In this document: piece by piece, positions 6,455 through 15,345 of the stretch
Layout: the number at the start of each line of letters is the position of its first letter
Numbering within the stretch: position 1 is the first letter of the stretch
Source of the DNA: UMGS1312 sp964631595
Lineage (GTDB): Bacteria > Bacillota > Clostridia > Oscillospirales > CAG-272
Direction: 5' to 3'
Assembly: GCA_964631595.1 (NCBI GenBank)
Contig: CAZVXL010000026.1
Location: 1-19,481 of the forward strand
Length of the DNA: 19,481 nt
Position numbers and translations under genes: made by a program
The notes under the pieces: generated by a model
What the model was told of the DNA's origin: nothing
The model's database searches: none
What the model saw: only the letters and a program-made list of their open reading frames with translations

Positions 6455-8599
6455 ATGGACGGTAAAATATTACTAACCTTTCCGTTTGATCTTGCTCTTG
6501 ACGGGTCAAAGAGACGGTGCGACGGAATGCTCACGCTGTACGCCGATACTCTTGTGATTGTCTCCGACGGTGATGAGAGACGGATACCCGTTAAGGATAT
6601 CGAAGAATTTGTGTATGACGGCGGTGTCGGCTGTGCTTCGGTGCAGGCGATGGTAGGCGGGAAAGCCGTCACCGTGTGCCGCGGCGATATGGCCGAGGCG
6701 AAGGTGTTTTCCACCGCCGCAAAGCGCATGAACAGATACCTTGCCACGGGTGATACGGACAGCGTTTGCGGTGAGTTTGAGCGCGTGATCTGCCCGAAAT
6801 GTCACAGGATCCTGCCGTCGGGTACGCAGACCTGCCCGCACTGTGCGGATAAGAGCAGCTACATTAAGCGGCTCATAGCCGTTGCGGCTCCGCTCAAATG
6901 GTGGATGCTCCTATCTGTGCTCATGTATTTTGTCATAGCGGGAATAGGACTTCTCACCCCGATCCTCAACAGGATCATGGTGGACGACTACATCAGAGCA
7001 GAGGTCAAGCCCACGGCGGTTCAGTTTGCCGTCATCGTGGCGTGCCTGCTCGGTGTGAGCCTTGTGTCGAGGCTTCTCGGCATCGTGCGTGGCTGCATAC
7101 AGACAGTAACCGCAAATAAGCTGATAGTGAAGCTTCGCGGCATGGTGTTCAATAAGGTCGAGGAGCTGTCCCTTGCGGGAGTGACAAAACGTACCTCGGG
7201 TGAGCTTTTGCAGAGGATCACGGGAGATACTCAAACGCTCCAAAGCTTTATCTGCGACAACTTCGGCGCGCTTATCGAAAATATCGTAACGCTTGTGGCA
7301 ATAGGCGCGATCCTGTTTACCACCGACTGGAGACTGGCACTGCTCGTGATCCTGCCCGCGCCCTTGGTAATGATATCGCACAGGCTCATGTGGGGATATC
7401 TCGGAAAGAGATACCACCGTCAGTGGCAGCTCAGCTCAAAGGCGAATACGATACTTCACGATATTTTTTCCGGCATACGCGTAGTCAAGGCGTTCGGAAT
7501 GGAGAAGAACGAGGCGGCGCGGTATGAGGAGGTCATCACCGACGAAAAGGATACGAAGGTATCGAACGAAACTAAGTTCGCGCTGATCTCTCCCGTAACG
7601 AATTTCGTAATGGGTATCGGAGAGTTCTTCCTGCTTTATTACGTCGGTAACAAGATCATCGGCGGAAGCATGACTCTCGGACAAATGCAGGAGTTTTCCG
7701 CATATGTTTCAATGATATACGCTCCGCTGAGATGGTTTGCGCGCCTGCCGCGTGTATTCGCTCACGTCACGACCTCCGTTGTAAAAATATTCGATGTGCT
7801 TGACGAGGTGCCGGATGTTACCGATGCCGAAAAGCCCTCGGAGCCGGAGCTTTCGGGAAATATCGAGATACGCAACGTCTCCTTCGGCTACGATGACAGC
7901 CGCAACGTCCTCAGAAACGTGGATCTGTCCGTGAAACAGGGAGAGATGATCGGTATCGTAGGTCGCTCCGGAGTGGGAAAATCAACGCTCATAAATCTTC
8001 TTATGCGGCTTTATGACGCGGACGAGGGCGAGATACTGTTTGACGGAATAAACATAAAGGATATATCTCAGGAGTGCCTGAGACGTCAGATGGGAGTAGT
8101 CCTGCAGGAGACTCTGCTGTTCTCCGGAACTCTGTATCAGAATATCGCATACGGTAAGCCCGAGGCGGGAAATGAGGAAATACTGAACGCATCGAAGCTT
8201 GCCGGAGTACATAAATTTGCCGTAAAGCTCCCCGACGGATATAATACCGTGATCGGAGAAAAGGGATATACCCTTTCCGGCGGTGAGCGGCAGAGAGTGG
8301 CGATAGCGAGGGCGCTTCTCCACGATCCGAGGATACTGATACTTGACGAGGCGACCTCGTCTCTTGATACGGAGACAGAGAAGGATATACAGGACGCACT
8401 GCTGCGCCTTGCCTCCGGCAGAACGACCATCGCGATAGCGCACAGGCTCTCCACGCTCAGAAACGCGAACAGGCTTGTCGTGCTTGACCGCGGCACGGTC
8501 GCCGAGGTCGGAAGCCACGATGAGCTGATGAGAAAAAAAGGACTGTACTACGAGCTGGTCATGGCGCAAAGACAGACAAGCAAGGTGTCGCGCGCATAG
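6455..8599 (+). CDS. ABC exporter half-transporter with N-terminal PH-like domain and zinc ribbon (second of pair)
   Basis: About 714 residues. Residues ~1-100 are a beta-rich segment (LTLYADTLVIVSDGDERRIPVKDIEEF) resembling a small PH-like fold. A Cys4 ribbon follows (CPKC near 113, CPHC near 126). The membrane domain spans ~145-440, and the nucleotide-binding domain is complete: GRSGVGKST near 503, Q loop VVLQETLLFSGTLYQNIAYG, signature LSGGERQ near 605, LILDEATSSLD near 627, IAHRLST. Both subunits therefore keep canonical catalytic residues, unlike heterodimers with one degenerate site. The ATG at 6455 sits four bases after GGGAGG; a TTG at 6437 in the same frame overlaps the DUF1854 stop and is less likely. 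Its domain order matches the first ABC gene, suggesting an old duplication that gave a heterodimer. Downstream are a hairpin at 8614 and a terminator at 8660 inside the opposing gene. Confidence 0.93.
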   Translation: MDGKILLTFPFDLALDGSKRRCDGMLTLYADTLVIVSDGDERRIPVKDIEEFVYDGGVGCASVQAMVGGKAVTVCRGDMAEAKVFSTAAKRMNRYLATGDTDSVCGEFERVICPKCHRILPSGTQTCPHCADKSSYIKRLIAVAAPLKWWMLLSVLMYFVIAGIGLLTPILNRIMVDDYIRAEVKPTAVQFAVIVACLLGVSLVSRLLGIVRGCIQTVTANKLIVKLRGMVFNKVEELSLAGVTKRTSGELLQRITGDTQTLQSFICDNFGALIENIVTLVAIGAILFTTDWRLALLVILPAPLVMISHRLMWGYLGKRYHRQWQLSSKANTILHDIFSGIRVVKAFGMEKNEAARYEEVITDEKDTKVSNETKFALISPVTNFVMGIGEFFLLYYVGNKIIGGSMTLGQMQEFSAYVSMIYAPLRWFARLPRVFAHVTTSVVKIFDVLDEVPDVTDAEKPSEPELSGNIEIRNVSFGYDDSRNVLRNVDLSVKQGEMIGIVGRSGVGKSTLINLLMRLYDADEGEILFDGINIKDISQECLRRQMGVVLQETLLFSGTLYQNIAYGKPEAGNEEILNASKLAGVHKFAVKLPDGYNTVIGEKGYTLSGGERQRVAIARALLHDPRILILDEATSSLDTETEKDIQDALLRLASGRTTIAIAHRLSTLRNANRLVVLDRGTVAEVGSHDELMRKKGLYYELVMAQRQTSKVSRA

Positions 8600-8613
8600 C
8601 ACGCACGCAAAGG

Positions 8614-8645
8614 ACGGCGGGATGCCCGAGAGGGCATCCCGCCGT
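8614..8645. terminator. Hairpin between convergent ABC operon and proAC
   Basis: A perfect 14-bp inverted repeat with a GAGA loop (ACGGCGGGATGCCC and its complement). It lies 15 bases after the + strand ABC stop and 10 bases beyond the - strand proAC stop. It lacks a clear T run on either side, so it may act on both strands as a weak terminator or as an mRNA 3'-end stabiliser. Confidence 0.6.
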
Positions 8646-8655
8646 TATGGCTTTA

Positions 8656-10725
8656 TTATGCTCCGAGCTCATCGGAGCGTTTTTTTGCGGCATTGTAGGC
8701 GGATGATGTTGCACCGTCAAAATCGGCGGCATCCATGGCGCGGAGCGCCGCATAGGTGGTGCCTCCCTTTGAGGTGATGCGCTCCCTCAGCTCTGCGGGG
8801 GAGATGCCGGTGCTTTTCAGAAGCGCGGCAGTGCCGATAAGAGTCTGTACCGCAAGCTGCTCCGCCGCCTTCGGATCAAAGCCGTTCTCAACTGCGGCAG
8901 AGGTCATCGCCTCACAGAGACGGCAGAAATACGCAGGGCCGCTTCCCGACAGCGCCGTGACATCGCTCATCTGCGCCTCATCAACTCTCACGACAAGTCC
9001 GAGAGGACGGAACAGAAGCTCTGCCAGCCGTGCATCCGCATCCGATGCAGTCTCACCGAGCGCATATGCCGTGGCACCCTCAAGCTCCGACATCGCCATG
9101 TTCGGCATGAATCGTATAACGCGCCTTCCGCCGAGAGCATTTGAGACCGATGCGGAGGATACGCCCGCCATTATCGACATAACAAGTGTTTCTTCCCCGA
9201 TGTACTCACGGTACATCGACGGAGCCTCTCCGAAGCTCTGCGGCTTTATTGCATACAGCACGGCGGTCTTGCCCACCAGATCTGAGGGCTCACCTGTCGC
9301 ACAGCCGAGATCTCTTGCAAGGCGGTCTCTGCCCTCGGGATCGACCGGATTTACCACCGTGATCCCGTCGGGTGAAACTGTTCCCGTGGAGATCAGTCCG
9401 CCGATAAAGGAGCGCGCCATAAATCCGCTTCCGATCACCGCCACGGTGATATCTCCCTTGCCGCTTTTTGCGGTGCGGATCTGTCCGTTGCCGTGTACCA
9501 TGTATTTGTATGAGGTCAGCTCACGGAGCCCCATCGGTCCGCGTGCGTGTAGCTTTTGAGTGGATATACCGATCTCGGCGCCGAAGCCGAACATTCCGCC
9601 GTCGGTGTAGCGTGTGCTGGCGTTGTGATTTACCACAGCCGCATCCACAAGGCGCCGGAAGTCATCCGCCGCAGCCCTGTCCTCGGAGATTATCAGCTCG
9701 GTGTGTCCCGAGCCGAAGCGCGATATGTGCTCCACAGCCTCGGAGAGACCTCCGACGATACGCACCGCCATGTCGAGAGACAAGTGCTCCGATTCGTAAT
9801 CCTTCGGGAACTCCGCGGGAAGTGCTTTTGGAAACAGCTTTACCGTTTCGTCACAGCCATGCAGTGTCACGCCCGCATCCGACAGAGCGCGAAGCAAGCC
9901 GAGCTTGTCGGGATAGTCGCGGTCGATCAGCAGAGTCTCGGCGGCATTGCACACCGAGGGACGGTCTGTCTTTGAATTTATCACAAGCCTTTTTGCCATT
10001 TCGGGATCGGCGGAGCTGTGTACGTAAATGTGGCAGTTGCCGACACCGGTCTCAAGCACGGGAACTTTTGCGTTATCCGCGACCGCACGTATGAGAGCAC
10101 CGCCGCCTCTCGGAATAAGCACGTCTATTAGACCGCGTGAGGACATAAGCACATTTGAAGCCTCGCGTGAGGTGTCGCAGAGGAGCTCAACTGCCTCCGG
10201 CGGGATCGCAGTGCCCGAGAGCGCCGATCTTATCACCCGAACCATTGCTTTGTTCGAGTTCAGCGCACTTGCACTTCCGCGAAGAAGCACCGCATTTCCC
10301 GTTTTGAGGCAAAGGCAGGCGCAGTCCGCCGTGACGTTGGGCCTTGCCTCGTATATTATTCCGATCACGCCGAGCGGGACGCGCACCTTTTCGATCTCAA
10401 GCCCGTCGGCGCCCTTGAAGCGCTCCATGACCTCGCCGATCGGATCGGGGAGAGCGGCAACCTGCCGTATCCCGTCGGCAATTCCGACTATCCTCTCCGG
10501 AGTGAGGGTGAGCCTGTCAAGCATCGCATCACTGCCCTCGAAGGCATCGGTGTCTGCCTTGTTTGCCTCAAGCAGCAGCTTGCTCTCACTCTCCAGTGCA
10601 TCTGCGACCGCAAGGAGAGCCTTGTTCTTCTCCTCACAGGAGAGCACCCCGAGCACTCTTGCGGATGCCTTGAGCGAAGCGCATTGCGCTTCGAGATCGA
10701 GCCGTATTTCGTCAATTCTGTCCAT
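8656..10725 (-). CDS. proA-proC: Fused gamma-glutamyl phosphate reductase / pyrroline-5-carboxylate reductase (ProA-ProC)
   Basis: One uninterrupted 689-residue frame. Residues 1 to ~416 are a full-length ProA, which reduces gamma-glutamyl phosphate with NADPH to glutamate semialdehyde. It has GIIYEARPNVTADCACLCLK, the catalytic Cys259 in RPSVCNAAETLL, and the usual ProA end RGPMGLRELTSYKYMVHGNG. A linker of ~8 residues (TAKSGKGD) leads to a full-length ProC at ~425-689, which reduces pyrroline-5-carboxylate to proline. Its features are the Rossmann motif VAVIGSGFMA near 428-437, LSGSGPAYF near 589, and ITSKGGTTYAAL near 648. Each half has about the length of the separate enzymes, so the fusion looks functional. 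The ATG at 10725 has GGAG upstream; the in-frame TTG at 10737 is part of that ribosome binding site. It lies 12 bases after proB, so all proline enzymes are co-expressed. A fused enzyme could hold the unstable semialdehyde/P5C intermediate close to ProC; that is inference. Confidence 0.96.
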   Translation of the reverse strand: MDRIDEIRLDLEAQCASLKASARVLGVLSCEEKNKALLAVADALESESKLLLEANKADTDAFEGSDAMLDRLTLTPERIVGIADGIRQVAALPDPIGEVMERFKGADGLEIEKVRVPLGVIGIIYEARPNVTADCACLCLKTGNAVLLRGSASALNSNKAMVRVIRSALSGTAIPPEAVELLCDTSREASNVLMSSRGLIDVLIPRGGGALIRAVADNAKVPVLETGVGNCHIYVHSSADPEMAKRLVINSKTDRPSVCNAAETLLIDRDYPDKLGLLRALSDAGVTLHGCDETVKLFPKALPAEFPKDYESEHLSLDMAVRIVGGLSEAVEHISRFGSGHTELIISEDRAAADDFRRLVDAAVVNHNASTRYTDGGMFGFGAEIGISTQKLHARGPMGLRELTSYKYMVHGNGQIRTAKSGKGDITVAVIGSGFMARSFIGGLISTGTVSPDGITVVNPVDPEGRDRLARDLGCATGEPSDLVGKTAVLYAIKPQSFGEAPSMYREYIGEETLVMSIMAGVSSASVSNALGGRRVIRFMPNMAMSELEGATAYALGETASDADARLAELLFRPLGLVVRVDEAQMSDVTALSGSGPAYFCRLCEAMTSAAVENGFDPKAAEQLAVQTLIGTAALLKSTGISPAELRERITSKGGTTYAALRAMDAADFDGATSSAYNAAKKRSDELGA
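8660..8686 (+). terminator. Intrinsic terminator of the ABC operon, embedded in the 3' end of proAC
   Basis: On the + strand, a 7-bp stem GCTCCGA/TCGGAGC with a 5-base loop is followed by G and seven T (8680-8686). It is a classic rho-independent terminator, yet it lies within the last codons of the opposing proAC gene (the KKRSDELGA end). Confidence 0.75.
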
Positions 10726-10737
10726 TTTTATCTCCAA

Positions 10738-11838
10738 TCAATCAAGAGCCTCATCGACCATGGATACCCAGTTGTCTCTGTTTATCGCCTCGTCGAAGGA
10801 GCCGTCGCCGTTTTGAGCCAGCTCTGTAACGCGAAGCAGCTCGTCTTTTCCGTAATTCACGATACCGAGTCCCAGATATTCGTGGGATTCACAGCGGTAC
10901 ACCTTGACCACGTCTCCCGCCTTGAAGTCTCCCTCTGCCGCTCTGATACCCGCGGGAAGCAGGCTCTTATCGCGAACCGTTATCGCCTCTGCCGCTCCGT
11001 CATCTATGTACAGATTTCCCGCGCTGTGAGAGTAGAACACCATCCACTGAAGCCTTGTTCTGAGCGAATCCTCCGCCTTGAACAGAGTTCCCCTGCAACT
11101 GCCGGAGACGGCTGCCTTGACCGAATCCGTATCCTTTGACGAGCAGACGAACACGGGGACTCCCGCCTTGGTGGCAAGAGCCGCGCCGCGTATCTTGGTT
11201 ATCATTCCGCCTGTGCCGACAAACGATCCCGCATCTCCCGCAAGAGCCCTTATCTCGGGGGTGATCCTTTCAACGACGGGTATCCGCTTCGCAGTCGGAT
11301 CCTTTGAGGGATTTCCCGTGTAAAGACCGTCGATATCCGTGAGCAGGATCAGCAGATCCGCGTGAAGCATTGCCGCCACCTGAGAGGCAAGCGTGTCGTT
11401 GTCTCCGAGCTTCAGCTCATCGACGGCAATGGTGTCGTTTTCGTTTATTATCGGGACAGCTCCCTTTTTTATAAGGAGCTCCATGGCGTTGAAGGCGTTG
11501 GTGTATCTTCTGCGATCCGCAAAATCGTCGCGCGTGAGAAGTATCTGAGCGCCGATGTAGCCGCGCTCCTCAAGGTGGGAGTAATACTCCTCCAGAAGAA
11601 GCCCCTGCCCGACGGCGGCGGATGCCTGCTTTGCGGCAATGGTCTGCGGTCTGGAGCCGTATCCGAGTGAGCGGAATCCGGCGGCTATCGCACCCGAGGA
11701 TACGAGCACGACGCGGTGCCCTTCGTCCTTGAGGTCGCAGAGCTGTCTGATTATATCGGCTGTCTTCGCCTTTGCAAGACTGCCGTCCTTTTCGGTCAGT
11801 GAGCTTGTTCCGACCTTTACAACAATAAGCTTTTTCAT
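10738..11838 (-). CDS. proB: Glutamate 5-kinase
   Basis: A 366-residue ATP:glutamate phosphotransferase, the first and normally proline-inhibited step of proline synthesis. The amino-acid kinase domain starts with LIVVKVGTSSLT and has VVLVSSGAIAAG near 44-55, PIINENDTIAVDELKLGDND near 131-150, and LLTDIDGLYTGNP near 166. The segment FVGTGGMITKIRGAALATKAG is the usual substrate/ATP region. A C-terminal PUA domain (~275-350, containing ITVRDKSLLPAGI and GDVVKVYRCE) matches full-length ProB. The ATG at 11838 follows GGAGATCAT. Gaps to pncB (17 bases) and to proAC (12 bases) show tight co-transcription. Its product goes directly to the ProA half of the fused protein encoded next. Confidence 0.97.
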   Translation of the reverse strand: MKKLIVVKVGTSSLTEKDGSLAKAKTADIIRQLCDLKDEGHRVVLVSSGAIAAGFRSLGYGSRPQTIAAKQASAAVGQGLLLEEYYSHLEERGYIGAQILLTRDDFADRRRYTNAFNAMELLIKKGAVPIINENDTIAVDELKLGDNDTLASQVAAMLHADLLILLTDIDGLYTGNPSKDPTAKRIPVVERITPEIRALAGDAGSFVGTGGMITKIRGAALATKAGVPVFVCSSKDTDSVKAAVSGSCRGTLFKAEDSLRTRLQWMVFYSHSAGNLYIDDGAAEAITVRDKSLLPAGIRAAEGDFKAGDVVKVYRCESHEYLGLGIVNYGKDELLRVTELAQNGDGSFDEAINRDNWVSMVDEALD

Positions 11839-11855
11839 ATGATCTCCGATGCCGA

Positions 11856-13310
11856 TTATTCGCCGTCAGTATTGCCGCGCCGTGCGATCATGGTCTGCTT
11901 CAGCTTCCAAAGCTTCTCGGAGAGATCGACATAATACTTGTGGGGATTCTCAAAGCGTAGCACCTCGTCCCACATGGTGTCGAGCTCTCGGCGGCAGTGG
12001 TCGCGCACCTCGCTCAGCGGCGGGAAGCTGTATACGAGCTTGCCGTTTCTGAAGATCGGGATCTTGAGCTGGCGCAGTGTGTAGTCCGTCATCGTCTTGC
12101 GCTTCCATGTGAAATCGGGATCGAATATTTCGATCGGCTCGCCGTCTGCGACCTCCTCGTCATGTATGCACATGAGATCCGCCTCCGCCTTACCCGTGTC
12201 TATCGAATAGAAGCGGTACACCTTCTTGTAGTGCGGATTCGTGATCTTCGATTCGTTCTCGCTGACCTTGATCTTGGGGATAAGCTCCCCACCTTGCTCA
12301 ATGGCACACAGCTTGTAAACACTGCCGAATACGGGGTCGCTCTTGGCGGTGATGAGTCTCTCGCCCACGCCGAAGGCATCTATCGAGGCACCCTGACGGA
12401 GCAGCTCACCGATAAGATATTCATCGAGGGCGTTCGATACGACGATGCCGCAATCCTCAAGCCCCGCCGCGTCGAGCATCGCTCTCGCCTTGCGCGAAAG
12501 ATATGCGATATCTCCCGAATCTATGCGGATGGAGCAGAGCTTTTTGCCCATGGGCCACAGTACGTTCTTTATTGCGCGAATGGCATTCGGTATTCCGGAT
12601 TCAAGCACGCTGTACGTGTCAACGAGAAGTGTCGGCTTGTCGGGATACAGGCGGCAGTACGCCTCAAAGGCCTCATACTCCGACGGGAACATCTGCACCC
12701 ATGAATGAGCCATCGTTCCGCCGGCAGGTACGCCGAACAGCTTATCCGACAGGGCACAGGCGGTAGATGCACAGCCGCCGATATACGCCGCGCGTGCGCC
12801 GAGGACTGCGGCGTCCTCGCCGTGCGCTCTCCTTGAGCCGAATTCGGAGATCGGCCTTCCCTGAGCGGCTCTCACCATGCGGCTCGCCTTTGTGGCGATG
12901 AGAGACTGATGATTTACGCACATCAGCACGTAGGTCTCGATAAGCTGAGCCTCGATTATCGGTGCGCGCACCGTGATGAACGGCTCTCCCGGAAAGATAA
13001 CGGTACCCTCCGTCACCGCCCATATATCGCCGGTGAAGCGGAAGTCCTTGAGATACGAAAGGAAGCTCTCGTCGAAGCGTCCCGTGTCTCTCAGATAGGC
13101 AATATCGCTCTCCGAAAAGTGCAGATTTTTGATATATTCCGCGATCTGCTCAAGACCTGCGGCAATGGCGTAGCCTCCGTTGTCCGGATTGCGACGGAAG
13201 AACACGTCAAAATACGCGATCGTGTCGGCAAGTCCGCTGTGGAAGTAGCCTCTGCCCATCGTTAATTCGTAAAAGTCGCACAGGAGTGCAAGCTGATCCT
13301 TTGAAAACAT
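11856..13310 (-). CDS. pncB: Nicotinate phosphoribosyltransferase
   Basis: A 484-residue enzyme that makes nicotinate mononucleotide from nicotinate, PRPP and ATP, the entry step of NAD salvage (Preiss-Handler pathway). Clear family landmarks are LLCDFYELTMGRGYF at the start, YFDVFFRRNPDNGGYAIAAG, EFGSRRAHGEDAAVLGARAAYIGG near residues 150-175, GTMAHSWVQMF near 200, and DTYSVLESG near 231. SIRIDSGDIAYLSRKAR lies near 264. The length fits the long Gram-positive PncB form. The start ATG has AAAGGAGA five bases upstream. It sits 20 bases after nadE, so the first and last steps of nicotinate-to-NAD conversion are linked here; nadD, the middle step, is not in the window. Confidence 0.97.
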   Translation of the reverse strand: MFSKDQLALLCDFYELTMGRGYFHSGLADTIAYFDVFFRRNPDNGGYAIAAGLEQIAEYIKNLHFSESDIAYLRDTGRFDESFLSYLKDFRFTGDIWAVTEGTVIFPGEPFITVRAPIIEAQLIETYVLMCVNHQSLIATKASRMVRAAQGRPISEFGSRRAHGEDAAVLGARAAYIGGCASTACALSDKLFGVPAGGTMAHSWVQMFPSEYEAFEAYCRLYPDKPTLLVDTYSVLESGIPNAIRAIKNVLWPMGKKLCSIRIDSGDIAYLSRKARAMLDAAGLEDCGIVVSNALDEYLIGELLRQGASIDAFGVGERLITAKSDPVFGSVYKLCAIEQGGELIPKIKVSENESKITNPHYKKVYRFYSIDTGKAEADLMCIHDEEVADGEPIEIFDPDFTWKRKTMTDYTLRQLKIPIFRNGKLVYSFPPLSEVRDHCRRELDTMWDEVLRFENPHKYYVDLSEKLWKLKQTMIARRGNTDGE

Positions 13311-13330
13311 TTTTATCTCCTTTGAATATC

Positions 13331-15340
13331 TTATTGTTGAGGGCTTGCGGGTGCAAGCCGAATACAGAGCTCGGATGCCTCCTTGAGCCAGAGCTCCGCA
13401 ACGGCGTCACTCGGCATACGGAGATCTCCCCTCGGGGAGAGAGCCACCGAGCCGACCTTGGGGCCGTCGGGAAGGCAGGAGCGCTTAAACTGCTGAGAGA
13501 AGAATCTGCGGAGGAACACGTTCATCCAGCGCTTGATCTCATCCGGAGCAAATTCTCCGGCAAAGGCAAGCTTCGCCATGCGGAAAAGCTTGCTCGGCCT
13601 CTCTCCGTATCTGAGCATACGGTACAGATAGAAGTCGTGAAGCTCATACGGCCCGACCAGCTCCTCGGTCTTTTGACCGATATCTCCGTTTTCGTCTGCC
13701 GGAAGAAGCTCGGGGCTTACGGGAGTGTTTACTATATCCAAAAGCACCTCACCGAGCTCTGTCTCTCCTTCGGAGGCAAAGCCCTCGGCAAGATATCTTA
13801 CAAGACAGCGTACAAGCGTTTTCGGAATATCGGCATTTACGCCGTAGCTTGACATATGGTCACCGTTGTAGGTGGCAAAGCCGAGTGCAAGCTCCGAAAG
13901 ATCGCCCGTGCCGACAACAAGCGCTCCGCAGCCGTTTGCAATGTCAAAGAGGATCTGCGTGCGCTCACGCGCCTGTGCGTTTTCGAATACCACATCGCAT
14001 TTGTCGGGTGAGTGCCCGATATCGCGAAAATGAGATCTCACCGTATCCGCTATGTCGATGCATCTGAGCCTTACGCCGAGCAGACGGCAAAGCTCCTCGG
14101 CATTACTCTTTGTGCGGCTCGTCGTGCCGAAGCAGGGCATGGTCACCGCCTCTATGCGATCTCTGCCGAGCCCGAGATGATCCACGGCGCGCACGGCAAC
14201 GAGCAGTGCAAGGCAGGAATCAAGTCCACCGGATATTCCGATAACAAGTCCGCGACTGCCCGAGGCATTGAACCGAGTGCAAAGCCCCCTCGTCTGTATT
14301 TCGAGCACGAGCTTGCAATGAGCCCGCCGCTCATCGTCATCGGACGGTATGAACGGATATCGGCTCGGGGTGTATCCGCCGAACGGAGACATCGCTCTGT
14401 CGGAAAGACCCGAGGGGAGTCTTCCGGAAAGCTCCACCGTCTCGTATCTCAGCGGGAAATATACGGTTTTGTAGCCCTCTGCTTTTTCCGCGCCGACCGT
14501 GCTCATGCGCTGTCTGTCATAGCAGATGTGGCGCACGTCGACAGCCTGTACTATGAGGTCTCTGTCGCAGAACGGTACCGCCTCGGCAACACAGCTTCCG
14601 TTTTCGCAGATAAAGCTGTGACCGGAAAATACCGAATCGGTGGTCGATTCTCCCATTCCCGCGTTTGCGTAAGCGTAAGCGCAAATAAGCTCGGCACTCT
14701 GTACCTCCGCCGCCTTGCGCCTGAAATCCGGCTTACCGACAGCTTCACCGGATGCCGCAAGATTGACGATGACATTTGCGCCGGCGGCACAGTGCGCGAC
14801 AGACGGAGAGCTTGCCGCAAGCAGATCCTCGCATATCTCACAGGCAACGCACAGCTCCGGCATCGCCTCGCATCTGAACAGCAGAGAGGTGCCGAAGGGC
14901 ACGTCGCTTCCGCCGAGCCTCACGGTGCCGTTCTCCGACGGAGCGGGAGCAAAATGCCTCAGTTCATAGGCATCGCCGTAATTCGGGATGTGGCTCTTGG
15001 GCACGATGCCGAGCACACGCCCGCCGAATATCGCCGCGGCACAGTTGTACAGCTTGCCGCCGTGCCGTATCGGCAGCCCGACAAAGATAAGCATATTCAG
15101 ACCGCGCGTGCTCTCGCAAAGCTCAAGCAGTGCCGTCTCCGCTCCCTCAAGCAATACCTCTTGGAGGAAAAGATCTCCGCAGGTGTAGCCCGTCAGACAC
15201 AGCTCAGGCAGTACGAGAATGTGCGCGCCCTCTCTGCCTGCCTTCGTCGCCACGGCGGCGAAGGAGGTGCCGTTGTATTCGGTATCCGCTACGCGCAAAG
15301 CGGGGATCCCCGCCGCTATTTTCACAAATCCGTCTTTCAT
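13331..15340 (-). CDS. nadE: Glutamine-dependent NAD+ synthetase
   Basis: About 669 residues in two parts. Residues 1-~275 are a nitrilase-type glutaminase domain with a Glu-Lys-Cys triad visible as Glu46 (LPELCLTGY), Lys115 (IVPKSHIPNY) and Cys167 (VACEICEDL). Residues ~330-669 are the NAD synthetase domain with the ATP pyrophosphatase P-loop ISGGLDS near 367 and LVVGTGDLSELALGFATYNGDHMSSYGVNADIPK near 480-515 (shown in part: GTGDLSELALGFATY, then SYGVNADIPK). The enzyme amidates nicotinate adenine dinucleotide to NAD using ammonia from glutamine. The length matches the two-domain family (~640-680). I chose the ATG at 15340 (GAGG five bases upstream) over an in-frame GTG at 15370, which lies inside the leader hairpin. 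It is the first gene of the nadE-pncB-proB-proAC operon. Confidence 0.97.
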   Translation of the reverse strand: MKDGFVKIAAGIPALRVADTEYNGTSFAAVATKAGREGAHILVLPELCLTGYTCGDLFLQEVLLEGAETALLELCESTRGLNMLIFVGLPIRHGGKLYNCAAAIFGGRVLGIVPKSHIPNYGDAYELRHFAPAPSENGTVRLGGSDVPFGTSLLFRCEAMPELCVACEICEDLLAASSPSVAHCAAGANVIVNLAASGEAVGKPDFRRKAAEVQSAELICAYAYANAGMGESTTDSVFSGHSFICENGSCVAEAVPFCDRDLIVQAVDVRHICYDRQRMSTVGAEKAEGYKTVYFPLRYETVELSGRLPSGLSDRAMSPFGGYTPSRYPFIPSDDDERRAHCKLVLEIQTRGLCTRFNASGSRGLVIGISGGLDSCLALLVAVRAVDHLGLGRDRIEAVTMPCFGTTSRTKSNAEELCRLLGVRLRCIDIADTVRSHFRDIGHSPDKCDVVFENAQARERTQILFDIANGCGALVVGTGDLSELALGFATYNGDHMSSYGVNADIPKTLVRCLVRYLAEGFASEGETELGEVLLDIVNTPVSPELLPADENGDIGQKTEELVGPYELHDFYLYRMLRYGERPSKLFRMAKLAFAGEFAPDEIKRWMNVFLRRFFSQQFKRSCLPDGPKVGSVALSPRGDLRMPSDAVAELWLKEASELCIRLAPASPQQ

Positions 15341-15345
15341 ATAAA

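Noticed and set aside
8756..10816. Several + strand frames opposite the ProA-ProC gene
   Set aside because: Ser/Arg-rich shadows of the fused enzyme, without any domain.
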